Source: Aneurinibacillus sp. Ricciae_BoGa-3 (GTDB lineage: Bacteria > Bacillota > Bacilli > Aneurinibacillales > Aneurinibacillaceae). Taken from it: a stretch of 64,000 nt of DNA. The DNA lies in contig NZ_CP116887.1 of NCBI RefSeq assembly GCF_028421645.1, positions 1,738,001 to 1,802,000 on the forward strand. Reading direction: 5' to 3'. Both the position numbers and the translations under genes were made by a program. Positions 8,116 to 16,923 of this stretch are shown here, piece after piece (position 1 is the stretch's first letter; every line of letters begins with the position of its first letter). The notes beneath the pieces were generated by a model. The model saw only the letters and a list, made by a program, of their open reading frames with translations. It had not been told where the DNA came from and searched no databases.

Positions 8116-9246
8116 ATGATCCGAACCATATTATTTGATGTAGATGGTGTTTTATTAAGTGAAGAACGCTATTTTGATGCGTCAGCATTGACCGTTTGGG
8201 AAATGCTGTTCAGCGGGAAGTATCTTGGGTTAAAACAAGACACGTTTAATCCGGCCCCGGAGGAAGCCGTTATCCGCCGCGTCCGCGAAAAGATATTTGC
8301 CGATGATTCCTTTCTCGACTTTGTAAAAACCCGCGGAATTAATGCGAACTGGGATATGGTTTACCTCGCGTTCTCCTATCAGTTGATCTGCCTTTTGGCT
8401 TCGCTTCAGGAGAAACATCCGGAGAAAGTAGAGGAGATTCTGCAGAATCAAATCAACCGGGATACAATCATCCAAATCCGCGGGCTGGCAGAAGAAGCGG
8501 ATTTCACACCTGATTTTGCAGCGTTTGTCGCTGAGTTTGAGCAAGGGAATGCAGAAAAACAAGCCCTTCTTCTTTACTTGAATGACATCGTTAATAAGAA
8601 AATGGGAATTCAAACCGATATATTTGGGCGTAAAAGTGCACTCTGGGATCTTTGCCAGGAAACCTTTCAGGAGTGGTATTTAGGGGACGAGCTCGTGGCC
8701 GAATCTATTGGGCGGCCGGCCTACCAGGAAGGAAAAAAAGGATTTCTGCAGGATGAAATCCCTATTTTACCGCCGCAAAAAATGGCTGAGGTGCTCAATT
8801 CTCTTAAGGACCAGGGCTATGTGCTTGGCATCGGAACAGGCCGGCCTGCGATTGAAACACGCGTACCGCTAGAAGCGCTCGGCTTGCTTAAATATTTTGA
8901 TCCCAAACGGATTGTGACAGCAAGCGATGTGCTGGAAGCAGAGAAGCGGCACCCTGAGAAGGCTCCTCTGGCAAAACCTCAACCCTACTGCTATATTCAG
9001 GGTCTGCTCGGTACAGAAACAAGCGAAGAAGCGTGTTTTGCTCTCAAGCTGCCTATTGACAATGGAGAAGAGGTGCTGGTTGTGGGGGATTCCGTGGCTG
9101 ATTATATGGCAGCACGCAGTATTGGCTGCCGGTTTGCCGCAGTATTAACAGGGCTGACGGGCCAGGAAGCGCGTGCTAAATTTGAAGAACTTAAGGCTGA
9201 TTTTATCTTGGATGATATGGCCGAAGTGCTTTCCATCCTTAAATAA
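8116..9246 (+). CDS. HAD superfamily hydrolase
   Basis: Phosphatase-like protein of 376 residues. Motif I is FDVDGVL near the N terminus (nucleophile and acid Asp), motif II GTGRP near residue 245, and the metal-binding end motif VVGDSVADYMAA near 325. A long helical cap of about 200 residues sits between motif I and the rest, larger than in most HADs. The frame could open at ATG 8086, but a TATAAT sequence (8082-8087) overlaps that codon and the HAD core begins right after the internal ATG 8116. The GAGGAG at 8096-8101 is rather far from 8116, so the start is uncertain. Substrate unknown. Confidence 0.85.
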   Translation: MIRTILFDVDGVLLSEERYFDASALTVWEMLFSGKYLGLKQDTFNPAPEEAVIRRVREKIFADDSFLDFVKTRGINANWDMVYLAFSYQLICLLASLQEKHPEKVEEILQNQINRDTIIQIRGLAEEADFTPDFAAFVAEFEQGNAEKQALLLYLNDIVNKKMGIQTDIFGRKSALWDLCQETFQEWYLGDELVAESIGRPAYQEGKKGFLQDEIPILPPQKMAEVLNSLKDQGYVLGIGTGRPAIETRVPLEALGLLKYFDPKRIVTASDVLEAEKRHPEKAPLAKPQPYCYIQGLLGTETSEEACFALKLPIDNGEEVLVVGDSVADYMAARSIGCRFAAVLTGLTGQEARAKFEELKADFILDDMAEVLSILK

Positions 9247-9260
9247 TCGATTTCAATTAG

Positions 9261-9293
9261 AAGGGCGTACCTTAACGAGGTATGCTCTTTTTT
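9261..9293 (+). terminator. Terminator after the HAD gene
   Basis: AAGGGCGTACCT / AGGTATGCTCTT hairpin (two G-T pairs) followed by six T. Confidence 0.8.
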
Positions 9294-9422
9294 GTCGATA
9301 AAGAAACTTATATGTCCGCGATGTTTATTCTCAATGCATGGATTATTTGGGAAAAGTAGACTAGACTATCCTTGTTGGGGTTGTACCCCTATCAGTTCCG
9401 ATCTTTTTTAAGGAGGATTCCT

Positions 9423-11098
9423 GTGTTAAATAGAAAAATGAAACATGCTAATCGCTATCAAGAAATCATCCGTGCATTTTTACGCAATGGTTTTGGTTAC
9501 ATTGTAAAGGAAATGGGTTTGACTGATGTCATGTCGATGCCTAAAAAAAGGGGAAGGCAGATTCCGAGCTTCAACCCAAAACAACCGGGCAAAGAATTCG
9601 GTCTTTTCTGCAAGAGTTGGGGCCAACCTTCGTCAAAATGGGGCAAATTGCAAGCACACGCCGCGATGTAATTCCTGAGGATATTATTCAGGAACTGGAA
9701 AAATTACAGGATGATGTGCCGCCTTTTCCCTTTGATCAAGTCCGTGAAATTATTGAAGAAGAGCTAGGGGAAACGATTGACAATATTTTTACCGAATTTG
9801 ATGAAACTCCCTTAGCTGCGGCATCAATCGGACAAGTGCATTATGCCTTACTTCCTAACAAACAGCCTGTGGCGGTTAAAATCCAGCGCCCAAACATTCG
9901 ATCGGTAATCGAAACTGATTTGGAAATACTTCAGGACTTGGCCAGGATGATGGAGTCCCGATTGGATTGGGCGAAGAAATATAAAATAAGTGATATGGTT
10001 GAAGAATTCGCAAAATCCTTACGAGATGAATTAGATTATAGCATAGAAGCGCGCAACTCAGAAAAAATCGCGGCTCAATTCACTGAAGATTCGACCATCC
10101 GTATTCCGAATATTTATTGGGATTACTCAACCAAAAAAGTTCTCACTATGGAATACATAGATGGCATAAAGGTGAATGACTTAAAACAATTAGCGGAGAA
10201 AGGTTATAACCGTAAAGTGGTGGCTGAAAGGTTATCCCATTGCATTTTTCATCAAATTTTAATAGAAGGTTTTTTTCACGGGGACCCACATCCCGGGAAT
10301 GTCTGGGTACTGCCGGGAGAAGTGATTGTGTTGATGGATTTTGGAATGGTCGGTCGTTTAAACCCGGACATGAAATACCATTTTGCGTCTTTGGTTATTT
10401 CTTTAGAGCGTGGGAGCACAAATGGAATAATCAAAGCTATCACGCGCATGGGATTAATTCCAGTGAACACGGACATGGTCCGATTACGGTCAGAGGTGGA
10501 TGAACTGAGAGAGAAATATTACGGAATCCCATTAAGTAAATTGAGCTTAGGTAAAGCTATCCATGATCTATTTAGCGTTGCGAGTCATCATGGCATTTTG
10601 ATCCCGGCGGATTTAATTTTAGTGGGCAAAGCGATTTTAACTGTAGAAGGGGTGGTTGAATTATTAGATCCGGAGTTTAGTGTTATTGATGTTGCGGAAC
10701 CGTTTGGCCAACGTCTCTTAAAGGATCGCATGAATCCAAAACACATGGCAGGCAATGTATGGAACTTTATGGCGGAATATATGGAATTCCTAGGGGATTG
10801 GCCTAAAAATATGAAAGCCTTAACTTCCATAATCCAACAGGGAAAGGTACGTATAGAGATTACGATGCCTGAACTTCATCTTTTGCTGCGGAAGTTGGAC
10901 AAAATTAGTAACCGTCTTTCATTCAGCATCGTGTTGCTTTCCTTCAGTATTATTATGGTCGGACTTATTATTGCGTCGTCTATAGGCAGGCAATCATCAT
11001 TCCTTTGGCATATACCAACGATTGAACTAGGCTTCGTAGTGGCGTCGCTCATGTTTATTTGGTTACTTTATTCGATTTATAAATCAGGAAGATTTTAG
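9423..11098 (+). pseudogene. AarF/UbiB (ABC1) family kinase-like gene, frameshifted
   Basis: Two overlapping frames together encode one UbiB/AarF-type protein of about 558 residues. The first part starts at GTG 9423 behind AAGGAGG (9410-9416). The reading must change by one base between about 9594 and 9607, after KQPGKE, to continue as RSFLQELGPTFVKMGQ, the family's KxGQ region. Downstream are the Ala-rich loop AAASIGQV, the VAVKIQRP lysine, HGDPHPGN, LMDFGM and two C-terminal membrane helices. Family members act as atypical ATPases in quinone lipid metabolism. No slippery heptamer was seen, so a mutation or a sequencing error is likelier than programmed shifting. Everything after the shift is intact. 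Confidence 0.75.
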
Positions 11099-11135
11099 AG
11101 CTGCCTAGTCGATCTCATCGACCTGGGAAAAGATA

Positions 11136-11170
11136 AAAAGGGCAGAGATGCACCATCTCTGCCCTTTTTG
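11136..11170. terminator. Bidirectional terminator between aarF-like gene and serA
   Basis: AAAAGGGCAGAGATG...CATCTCTGCCCTTTTT hairpin, T-rich on both strands, between convergent genes. Confidence 0.9.
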
Positions 11171-11200
11171 AAAATAACTTTGTTACCTACCGTTTTTGTT

Positions 11201-12784
11201 TTATAATTCAATTTGTGTAACGCTTGTAATCTCGCTCAGTTCACCCAGGGTATCAAGAACATCCGGGGTTACTTCTTTATCAACAGTCAGAAGCATAATG
11301 GCATGCCCGCCCAGATCCTGGCGCCCCACCTGCATGGTGGCGATGTTTACATCATTGCTTCCGAGCAATGTACCCACCCGGCCGATCGCACCCGGGCGGT
11401 CTGTATGATGGATTAAAAGCAGATGGCCTTTTGGAGTCGCATCGATTGAATATCCATCAATTTTGATAATTCTCGGACCGTACCCGTTGAGAAGGGTTCC
11501 GGAAACTCTTTTCTCTTCCTGGCTTGTTTTTAGTGTAACGGTGACCAGGTTGTTGAAGCCGCCGCCATATGTGGATTTCTGCTCCGTTACATTGATTTCC
11601 CGGCTTTTCGCGAGCGTTGGCGCATTCACATAGTTGACGCCGGAACCAAGATGGTAGGAGAGTATCCCTTTAAGCGTTGTTCTAGTAAGCGGAGCTGTAT
11701 CAATCTCTGTAAGCTCACCGGAGTACGTAACAATCACTTCTTTTAAAGCACCTACGGCAGTCTGGGCGATAAATTCGCCTAGCTTTTCATTTAGATTGAA
11801 ATACGGCTTCACTTTTTCAAGTATATTAGCAGGTATGGACGGAAGGTTCACAGCGTTCTTAAATGGTTCGTCACGCAGAATATGCAGAATCTCTTCCGAT
11901 ACGTCTACCGCTACGTTTTCCTGTGCTTCGACTGTAGAAGCGCCAAGGTGAGGGGTGACCACTACCTGCGGCAGGCCAACCAGAGGATTTTCTAATGGCG
12001 GCTCGACCTCAAATACATCGAGGGCCGCGCCGGCAACCTTGCCGTTTAGAATCGCTTCAAGCAAGGCCTTCTCGTTAATAATCCCGCCGCGCGCACAGTT
12101 TATAATCCGTACGCCATTTTTCATTTTTTCAAACTGTTTTGTGTTTATGATATACTTCGTATCCTTAGTAAGCGGTGTGTGGACCGTGATAAAATCCGCC
12201 TGGGATACGACGTCATCGAGTGTGCCGTATTGAACCCCAAGCTGCTTCGCCCTCTCTTCTGTAAGGAAAGGGTCATATGCAACGACCTGCATATTGAAGG
12301 CTTTTGCCCGCTTGGCAACTTCAGCGCCAATCCGCCCAAGTCCAACGATACCTAATGTCTTGCCATTTAATTCAACACCCGTAAAAGATTTGCGATCCCA
12401 TTCACCATCCACGAGTTTCTTATAGGCCATTGGGATTCGGCGGGCCAGCGACATAAGCATAGCAAAAGAATGTTCAGCAGTTGAAATCGTGTTCCCATCC
12501 GGTGCATTGACCACCACAATTCCTGCATTGGTTGCGGCAGGAAGATTAATATTGTCCACGCCGACACCTGCTCGTCCGATAGCCTTAAGCTTTTTAGCGG
12601 CTTCTATTACCGCCGGGGTCACCTTTGTCTGGCTTCGAACAAGCAGCGCATCGTATTCACCGATAATCTCTATTAATTCTGATTCAGATAGTCCCGTATT
12701 TTGGATAACTTCCACATCCGGAGCATCCAGCAGCTTTTGAATCCCAAACTCGCTCAATGGATCACTAACAAGCACTTTAAACAT
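11201..12784 (-). CDS. serA: D-3-phosphoglycerate dehydrogenase
   Basis: First enzyme of serine synthesis; oxidises 3-phosphoglycerate to phosphohydroxypyruvate with NAD. The 527 residues match the long SerA form: catalytic and NAD domains (NAD loop GLGRIGAEVA; ARGGIINE; catalytic region THLGAST written as TPHLGAST), an intervening domain, and a C-terminal ACT domain (LLIHHTDRPGAIGRVGTLLG) for serine feedback. The frame is open further upstream, but GGAGGTG lies nine bases before ATG 12784 and family proteins begin at MFKVLVSDP. Transcription should be controlled by the T-box leader directly upstream, which fits an amino-acid biosynthesis gene. Confidence 0.97.
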   Translation of the reverse strand: MFKVLVSDPLSEFGIQKLLDAPDVEVIQNTGLSESELIEIIGEYDALLVRSQTKVTPAVIEAAKKLKAIGRAGVGVDNINLPAATNAGIVVVNAPDGNTISTAEHSFAMLMSLARRIPMAYKKLVDGEWDRKSFTGVELNGKTLGIVGLGRIGAEVAKRAKAFNMQVVAYDPFLTEERAKQLGVQYGTLDDVVSQADFITVHTPLTKDTKYIINTKQFEKMKNGVRIINCARGGIINEKALLEAILNGKVAGAALDVFEVEPPLENPLVGLPQVVVTPHLGASTVEAQENVAVDVSEEILHILRDEPFKNAVNLPSIPANILEKVKPYFNLNEKLGEFIAQTAVGALKEVIVTYSGELTEIDTAPLTRTTLKGILSYHLGSGVNYVNAPTLAKSREINVTEQKSTYGGGFNNLVTVTLKTSQEEKRVSGTLLNGYGPRIIKIDGYSIDATPKGHLLLIHHTDRPGAIGRVGTLLGSNDVNIATMQVGRQDLGGHAIMLLTVDKEVTPDVLDTLGELSEITSVTQIEL

Positions 12785-12840
12785 TTTTCTAAGCACCTCC
12801 ATGTAATTGGCCAATCCCACTCGTTTATATCTAGAAAAAT

Positions 12841-13180
12841 ACAGCAGCATTGCTGCTTGTATATAAGGACGTTGATCTCCTTATATACTAAAAAACCTTC
12901 CATCCCTCACCACAAATTAGTAGTGAGGGGCGAAAGGTTTGATTCGCGGTGCCACCCTCATTCGCAGTGCCTTCTCAGAAACTGCCTCATCCGGTCTAGG
13001 AAACCGGCGTCCATAACGGAGACGAACCCGTTCAAGCCTACTAATCTTCAGCCTGTCAGCTCAAGAGCGCTTATCATACAGGAGAAACACCGATTTGCAG
13101 CAACCACCGGCTCTCTGAAGTTCCGTTCTGCAGACATTCTCTTTCCTAGCTGTTAAGTGTTAAATGTTTGTGTTATAATA
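12841..13180 (-). promoter_or_regulatory. T-box leader (tRNA-sensing riboswitch) of serA
   Basis: On the minus strand the conserved T-box sequence AGGGTGGCACCGCG lies at 12945-12958, followed by the competing terminator at 12890-12941. Upstream, AGAGAGCCGGTGG and the following GCTGCAAATCGG resemble the stem I AG-bulge and apical region of T-boxes. Uncharged tRNA binding should favour the antiterminator and allow serA transcription. Serine specificity is inferred from the gene; an AGC triplet is present in the expected 3' side of stem I (ATAAGCGCTC) but the specifier was not proved. Two extra hairpins follow the terminator before the serA ribosome site. Confidence 0.9.
12890..12941 (-). terminator. 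T-box regulatory terminator
   Basis: Minus strand: AACCTTTCGCCCCTCAC ... GTGAGGGATGGAAGGTT followed by TTTT. The 5' arm overlaps bases just after the T-box sequence, as expected for an antiterminator/terminator switch. Confidence 0.85.
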
Positions 13181-13182
13181 TA

Positions 13183-13211
13183 AATCTACTTCAAATCGAC
13201 AAAACTGTCAA
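13183..13211 (-). promoter_or_regulatory. Promoter of the serA T-box transcript
   Basis: Minus strand: TTGACA (13206-13211), a 17-base spacer and TAGATT (13183-13188). The -35 is perfect; the -10 is weaker. Confidence 0.55.
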
Positions 13212-13418
13212 GAGTTAATCGAGAAAAACTTAACATTAAACTTTGAAACGACGTTAATGTTCGTCTTTTTTTATAAAATATTATTTTTATTCTACCAAGA
13301 TATGAATAGGATGTAAAGAGTTATACGCTTTGTTAGGTAAGAAAGATTTTGAAAATAGCAAACTGCCTGCTGATAGTTGCAATTTGAGGATAGATAGCGG
13401 ATAGGGCCATCACAGGGT
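13212..13418. other. AT-rich intergenic spacer, nothing recognised
   Basis: AT-rich stretch between the serA promoter and the ppa terminator. A short GACG/CGTC hairpin followed by seven T (about 13254-13272) could be a weak terminator. No gene or known RNA was seen. Confidence 0.4.
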
Positions 13419-13464
13419 AAATAAACAAGAGGCACCCCCGACAGAAGATGCCTCTTGTTTATTT
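13419..13464. terminator. Strong bidirectional terminator after ppa
   Basis: Perfect 16-bp inverted repeat, AAATAAACAAGAGGCA with its complement, 14-base loop. Confidence 0.85.
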
Positions 13465-13498
13465 AGGTAAAGCAATATGTACAATGACTTGCTAACAA

Positions 13499-13996
13499 TT
13501 ATTTGCCTTGTTGGTAGCGTGCTTTGCACTCTTCAATAAGCTGTGCCGCTTTTTCAGCGCCTTCCCAGCCCTCGATTTTTGTTTCTTTGTTTTCGAGATC
13601 CTTGTAACGCTCAAAGAAATGGGAAATTTCTTTGGTGATATGCTCCGGAATATCGGAAAGTGAATAGATATCTTTGAAGCGAGGATCATCCACAGGTACA
13701 CCAAGCAGCTTTTCATCCTGTCCCTTGTCATCAGCCATAACGAGAACACCGATAATACGTGTTGTAATAACACAGCCAGGGAATGTAGGATTGGTTACAA
13801 GCACGAGCGCATCAAGCGGATCCCCGTCAAGTGCCAGCGTGTTATCCAGATAACCATACTCAGCAGGATAAAACATTGGAGAGAAGAGTACGCGGTCCAG
13901 ACGGAATACGCCAGCTTCTTTGTCGTATTCATACTTGTTCTGGCTACCTGTAGGGATTTCAACAAATACATCAACTACTTTGTTTTCAAAAGACAT
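13499..13996 (-). CDS. ppa: Inorganic pyrophosphatase, class I
   Basis: Soluble enzyme of 165 residues that hydrolyses pyrophosphate to two phosphates, pulling biosynthetic reactions forward. The class I signature DGDPLD is at residues 57-62, with Lys/Glu/Tyr active-site positions in the EIPTGSQNKYEYD and YPAEYGYLDNT stretches. Length is typical of the short bacterial class I form, not the DHH-type class II enzyme that many Bacillus species use. AAAGGAGGAACC precedes the ATG. The gene appears monocistronic with its own strong terminator. Confidence 0.97.
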   Translation of the reverse strand: MSFENKVVDVFVEIPTGSQNKYEYDKEAGVFRLDRVLFSPMFYPAEYGYLDNTLALDGDPLDALVLVTNPTFPGCVITTRIIGVLVMADDKGQDEKLLGVPVDDPRFKDIYSLSDIPEHITKEISHFFERYKDLENKETKIEGWEGAEKAAQLIEECKARYQQGK

Positions 13997-14101
13997 AGAG
14001 GTTCCTCCTTTTGTTTAAACATGTCTTGCATGCGATACGCTTTATTATAGCAAGATCGCTGCCATAATGAAAGAAAATACAGAAGGGAAGGAGAAACAAA
14101 A

Positions 14102-14911
14102 ATGGCCGTAAAAATCGCAATCGGGCTGTTGGCGAGTGGGGCAATTGCCGGAGCAGCGTACCGCAAAGGTTCCCTCTCCCGCAGTGGATGTGCCGCCGCC
14201 ATCGTACTTGGAACACTGTTGTTTGCGCTGGGGAGTCTAAAGTGGTATGGCCTGCTGCTGGCTTTTTTCATATCTTCCAGTATGCTTTCTCATCTGAAGA
14301 AGGATAAGAAAAAAAAGGTAGAGGATTTGTTTGCCAAAGGGGGCCGGCGGGATTGGCTGCAGGTAGCGGCAAATGGCGGCATTGGCCTGGCCGCTTTACT
14401 GGGTATGTGGGCAACAGGCCACGAATCAGGGTGGTATATGTTCTTTATTGGAACTATGGCGGCAGTAACAGCCGATACGTGGGCAACTGAAATCGGCGTC
14501 CTTTCCCGCTCAAAACCGTTTCACATTTTAACGTGGAAAAGGGTAGAGAAGGGGACATCAGGTGGAATCAGCCTGCTTGGCATGGCGGCTACTGTCGCCG
14601 GCGGCCTGTTCATTGGTGGATGCGCGCTGCTCTTTGACTGGGCAAGCGGGCAGGGTTGGCATGGCGGGCAACTCGCTGCCGGCTTGTTCGGCGGCCTGGC
14701 GGGAAGTTTAGCGGATAGTTTGCTGGGAGCCACACTTCAGGTTATGTACCGCTGCGTAGTGTGCGGAAATCATACGGAAAAGAAAGTACACCATGGATAT
14801 GCTGCAGAGAAGATTTACGGGTATAGTTGGTGCACAAACGATGTAGTGAACCTGTCAGGCTCAATAATTGGAGGCTTAGCTGCAAGCCTGGTCTACATAA
14901 TCACCGGATAA
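14102..14911 (+). CDS. DUF92 family integral membrane protein
   Basis: Polytopic membrane protein of 269 residues with about six hydrophobic segments and glycine-rich loops, including a TADTWATEIGVLS motif near residue 120 and GTSGGISLLGM near 155. These are hallmarks of DUF92; plant and cyanobacterial members include the phytyl-phosphate kinase VTE6, so a CTP- or isoprenoid-phosphate-linked role is possible but unproved here. Start ATG follows AAGGGAAGGAG. It is divergent from ppa with about 100 bases between. No partner gene is evident. Confidence 0.85.
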   Translation: MAVKIAIGLLASGAIAGAAYRKGSLSRSGCAAAIVLGTLLFALGSLKWYGLLLAFFISSSMLSHLKKDKKKKVEDLFAKGGRRDWLQVAANGGIGLAALLGMWATGHESGWYMFFIGTMAAVTADTWATEIGVLSRSKPFHILTWKRVEKGTSGGISLLGMAATVAGGLFIGGCALLFDWASGQGWHGGQLAAGLFGGLAGSLADSLLGATLQVMYRCVVCGNHTEKKVHHGYAAEKIYGYSWCTNDVVNLSGSIIGGLAASLVYIITG

Positions 14912-15033
14912 CAGCCGTGGAGACACTGCACGCAAAGCAGCGAGTTATTAAACTTATTATCGTCGGCTGCCGTCTATTGTGGATTTTACGAATTCAATTT
15001 GATCATATTAATAAGAAAAGGAATGGTGAGCAA

Positions 15034-15162
15034 ATGGAAAAGAATGAACAACGACTCTTAGATATGGATTCGGATAGAAATGAAGACTCGAATCGAGAGG
15101 AACTATTAGACGAATCGCTTGAAACTTTTATCGAAGAAAAAATCGGCAAACGCAACTTTTAA
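15034..15162 (+). CDS. Small acidic protein, 42 residues, unknown
   Basis: Short frame starting MEKNEQRLLDM, rich in Glu, Asp, Asn and Arg with no hydrophobic segment, ending KIGKRNF. A GGTGAG lies three bases before the ATG and AAAGG 12 bases before it, so the ribosome site is only fair. It ends just before a strong hairpin. The composition resembles small acidic helical proteins seen in spore formers, but no family was recognised. The frame is open upstream to 14827 inside the DUF92 gene, which is not expected to be translated. Confidence 0.5.
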   Translation: MEKNEQRLLDMDSDRNEDSNREELLDESLETFIEEKIGKRNF

Positions 15163-15202
15163 TATTTTGATCCAGCAGCGGCCCAATAATCGCATAGAAG
15201 TT

Positions 15203-15240
15203 GAAAACCTTTCTCTGCATGGACGGGAGAAAGGTTTTCT
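15203..15240. terminator. Hairpin terminator between convergent genes
   Basis: GAAAACCTTTCTC / GAGAAAGGTTTTC, 13 bp, loop 11 bases. T-rich arms on both strands. Confidence 0.7.
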
Positions 15241-15257
15241 AGTTAGCAAATAGATGC

Positions 15258-15791
15258 TTATTTATCCCGAGCCTGCAGCAGCTGCTTAATTTCTTTTAAA
15301 TCTTCTTCCAGCCGGTGCAGGTGGCTTTGCATATCGTCAATTTCCTGTTCTGCTTTATAGTTTATGGCGAAATCAATAATGGCTTCCTGTTTATCCCTGG
15401 CCGCCTGGCGATTCTGGCTCATCATGATCACGGGTGCCTGAAAGGCCGCAATAAATGAAAGAATTAGGTTTAGCAAAATAAACGGCTCAGGGTCAAAATG
15501 GCGGGTAAAACTTACCGTATTCCATACCATCCATAGGGCTAAAAACAAGGCGAAACAGATGATAAACCGCCAGCTTCCGCCAAAAGCGGATATCTGATCC
15601 GCCAGCCGGTCAGCCTTGGTGGTTTTGCGAACGTATGCGTCATTTAAGTGCGTAAGAATCGATTTTTCATAGTGGTCAACAAGCCGGTCAATGCGTTTCG
15701 CATCATCTTTATTAAGCTCAATATCGAACCCCTGTATAACTGGTGGTTCCTCAATAAAGCCCTTGCGTTTTGAAATAAATTTCTTTCTCAT
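15258..15791 (-). CDS. DUF1003 family membrane protein
   Basis: Protein of 177 residues with two membrane helices (about 74-93 and 100-125) and a C-terminal coiled coil (about 140-177). The DUF1003 core is obvious: ADQISAFGGSWRFI, FDPEPFILLNLILS, then FQAPVIMMSQNRQ. The function of the family is not established; some members are linked to ion transport by annotation only. The ATG is nine bases from GAGAGGAG, but that ribosome site lies in the 3' arm of a hairpin, and the gene is preceded by a structured leader of about 190 bases. Expression is therefore probably controlled at translation initiation. Confidence 0.9.
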   Translation of the reverse strand: MRKKFISKRKGFIEEPPVIQGFDIELNKDDAKRIDRLVDHYEKSILTHLNDAYVRKTTKADRLADQISAFGGSWRFIICFALFLALWMVWNTVSFTRHFDPEPFILLNLILSFIAAFQAPVIMMSQNRQAARDKQEAIIDFAINYKAEQEIDDMQSHLHRLEEDLKEIKQLLQARDK

Positions 15792-15984
15792 ACTTATTAA
15801 CTCCTCTCTACACGGAGGGAGCCTATAATACTGCCTGCTACATAGAGTCGGGTACGAACCGTGTGCAATTCGGCCCCGGATGTTTTAGAAATATTATGAC
15901 TCCCACTCGCTCTGGTAACGGGTCGGGATTACTGGAACCTGAACTGCCCATCGAAACGTCTCAACTCCTTTTCAGATAGAATCC
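15792..15984 (-). promoter_or_regulatory. Structured 5' leader of the DUF1003 gene, class unknown
   Basis: GC-richer than the surrounding spacers. The minus-strand transcript can form a GAGTGGG (15902-15908) / CCCGACTC (15845-15852) stem and a last hairpin, CTCCCTC / GAGAGGAG (15801-15821), whose 3' arm is the ribosome binding site. I compared it with the M-box, yybP-ykoY, T-box, SAM, cobalamin, guanidine and c-di-AMP patterns I know and found no match. The gap 15985-16125 holds the promoter of this leader and the start region of the divergent deacetylase. Confidence 0.5.
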
Positions 15985-15990
15985 ATAACT

Positions 15991-16019
15991 ATAATACGCT
16001 CACAATGGCAATTTATAAA
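15991..16019 (-). promoter_or_regulatory. Promoter of the DUF1003 leader
   Basis: Minus strand: TTTATA (16014-16019), 17-base spacer, TATTAT (15991-15996). Confidence 0.45.
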
Positions 16020-16125
16020 TGAAAAAAGGGTTAACTTTGCATTAATTTTTGGATAATTCCTCGATTGTTTAAAGTATGCGGGGAGCCAAATAGCGGAAAA
16101 GTAAAGGGAAAAGGAATGAGGGATT

Positions 16126-16923
16126 GTGTTCAAAAAAGTAATGATACTATTTCTGCTTACTTTACTGGTTATTCCGCACTATGCAGCAGCCGGCCAGCCC
16201 GCGACACATGTTTCTACAAGGAGCGTCCCCGTCCTTTTGTACCACCATTTGTTAACCAGGAGAGAAAAGAACAAAGCCTATAAATACAACGATGCCGTAA
16301 TAACGACTGAAATGTTTGTCTCGCAGATGAAGCTCTTGCATGATAACGGTTATAAGACACTTACCCTTAACGAACTAGAGCGGTTTGTCCGCGGGGAGGA
16401 AAGTATTCCCGATAAAAGTGTTGTAATTACGTTCGATGACGGGTATTTAAGCAATTTTAAATATGCTTATCCCATTCTCCGCGCTTATCATTACAAAGCG
16501 GCTATTTTTGCTATAACCGGGAACATTCGGCGGTCGCCAGAAGTGTTTACTGCTGATGGACTCAATTTCATAAGCTGGCAGGAATTGCAGGCTCATGCCG
16601 ACGTTTTTCAGTATGAAGGGCATACGGGATATTTACACCGGAAGGATGGGGGCAGAAGCTGCCTTCTTTCGCGGGTACCGGAGGATGTGCTGGCGGATTT
16701 AGCGGAGTCGAAACAGATGCTGGGGTGCCGCTATTTTGCTTATCCTTATGGGGAGTATGACAGGCGGCTGGCAAAACTTGTGCAGAAGGCCGGCTATAAA
16801 ATGGCATTCACTACCTACCAAGCAAAAGTAGAGCAGGGAATGCCGCTTTATGAGCTACCGCGCTACGGGATAGACCCTTCCACTTCCACCCGGTCTTTTA
16901 AGAACATGGTGGGCATCCGCTAA
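16126..16923 (+). CDS. Polysaccharide deacetylase (NodB), secreted
   Basis: Exported carbohydrate esterase of 265 residues, expected to remove N-acetyl groups from peptidoglycan or another glycan. It has a signal peptide (about 1-23, ending YAAA), a PVLLYHHL start of the domain, the metal/base pair in ITFDDGY (Asp104-Asp105), His166 and His171 in EGHTGYLH, and FAYPYGEYD. The region between resembles PgaB/IcaB-like deacetylases. Start is GTG with GAGGG close upstream; ATG 16141 is an alternative. Its stop overlaps that of the convergent deacetylase by sharing CTAA. Confidence 0.9.
   Translation: MFKKVMILFLLTLLVIPHYAAAGQPATHVSTRSVPVLLYHHLLTRREKNKAYKYNDAVITTEMFVSQMKLLHDNGYKTLTLNELERFVRGEESIPDKSVVITFDDGYLSNFKYAYPILRAYHYKAAIFAITGNIRRSPEVFTADGLNFISWQELQAHADVFQYEGHTGYLHRKDGGRSCLLSRVPEDVLADLAESKQMLGCRYFAYPYGEYDRRLAKLVQKAGYKMAFTTYQAKVEQGMPLYELPRYGIDPSTSTRSFKNMVGIR

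Noticed and set aside
9540..9610. Programmed -1 frameshift in the AarF-like gene
   Set aside because: No X-XXY-YYZ slippery sequence in the needed frame and no downstream structure was seen.
13254..13272. GACG/CGTC hairpin with seven T as a terminator
   Set aside because: Stem of only four bases; too weak to list as a separate feature.
15792..15984. M-box (magnesium) riboswitch upstream of DUF1003
   Set aside because: The GGCTCC-like piece looked suggestive, but the conserved M-box core (GAAA..GAGACGCCAAUGGGU and AGUGCUAAA) is missing in order and spacing.
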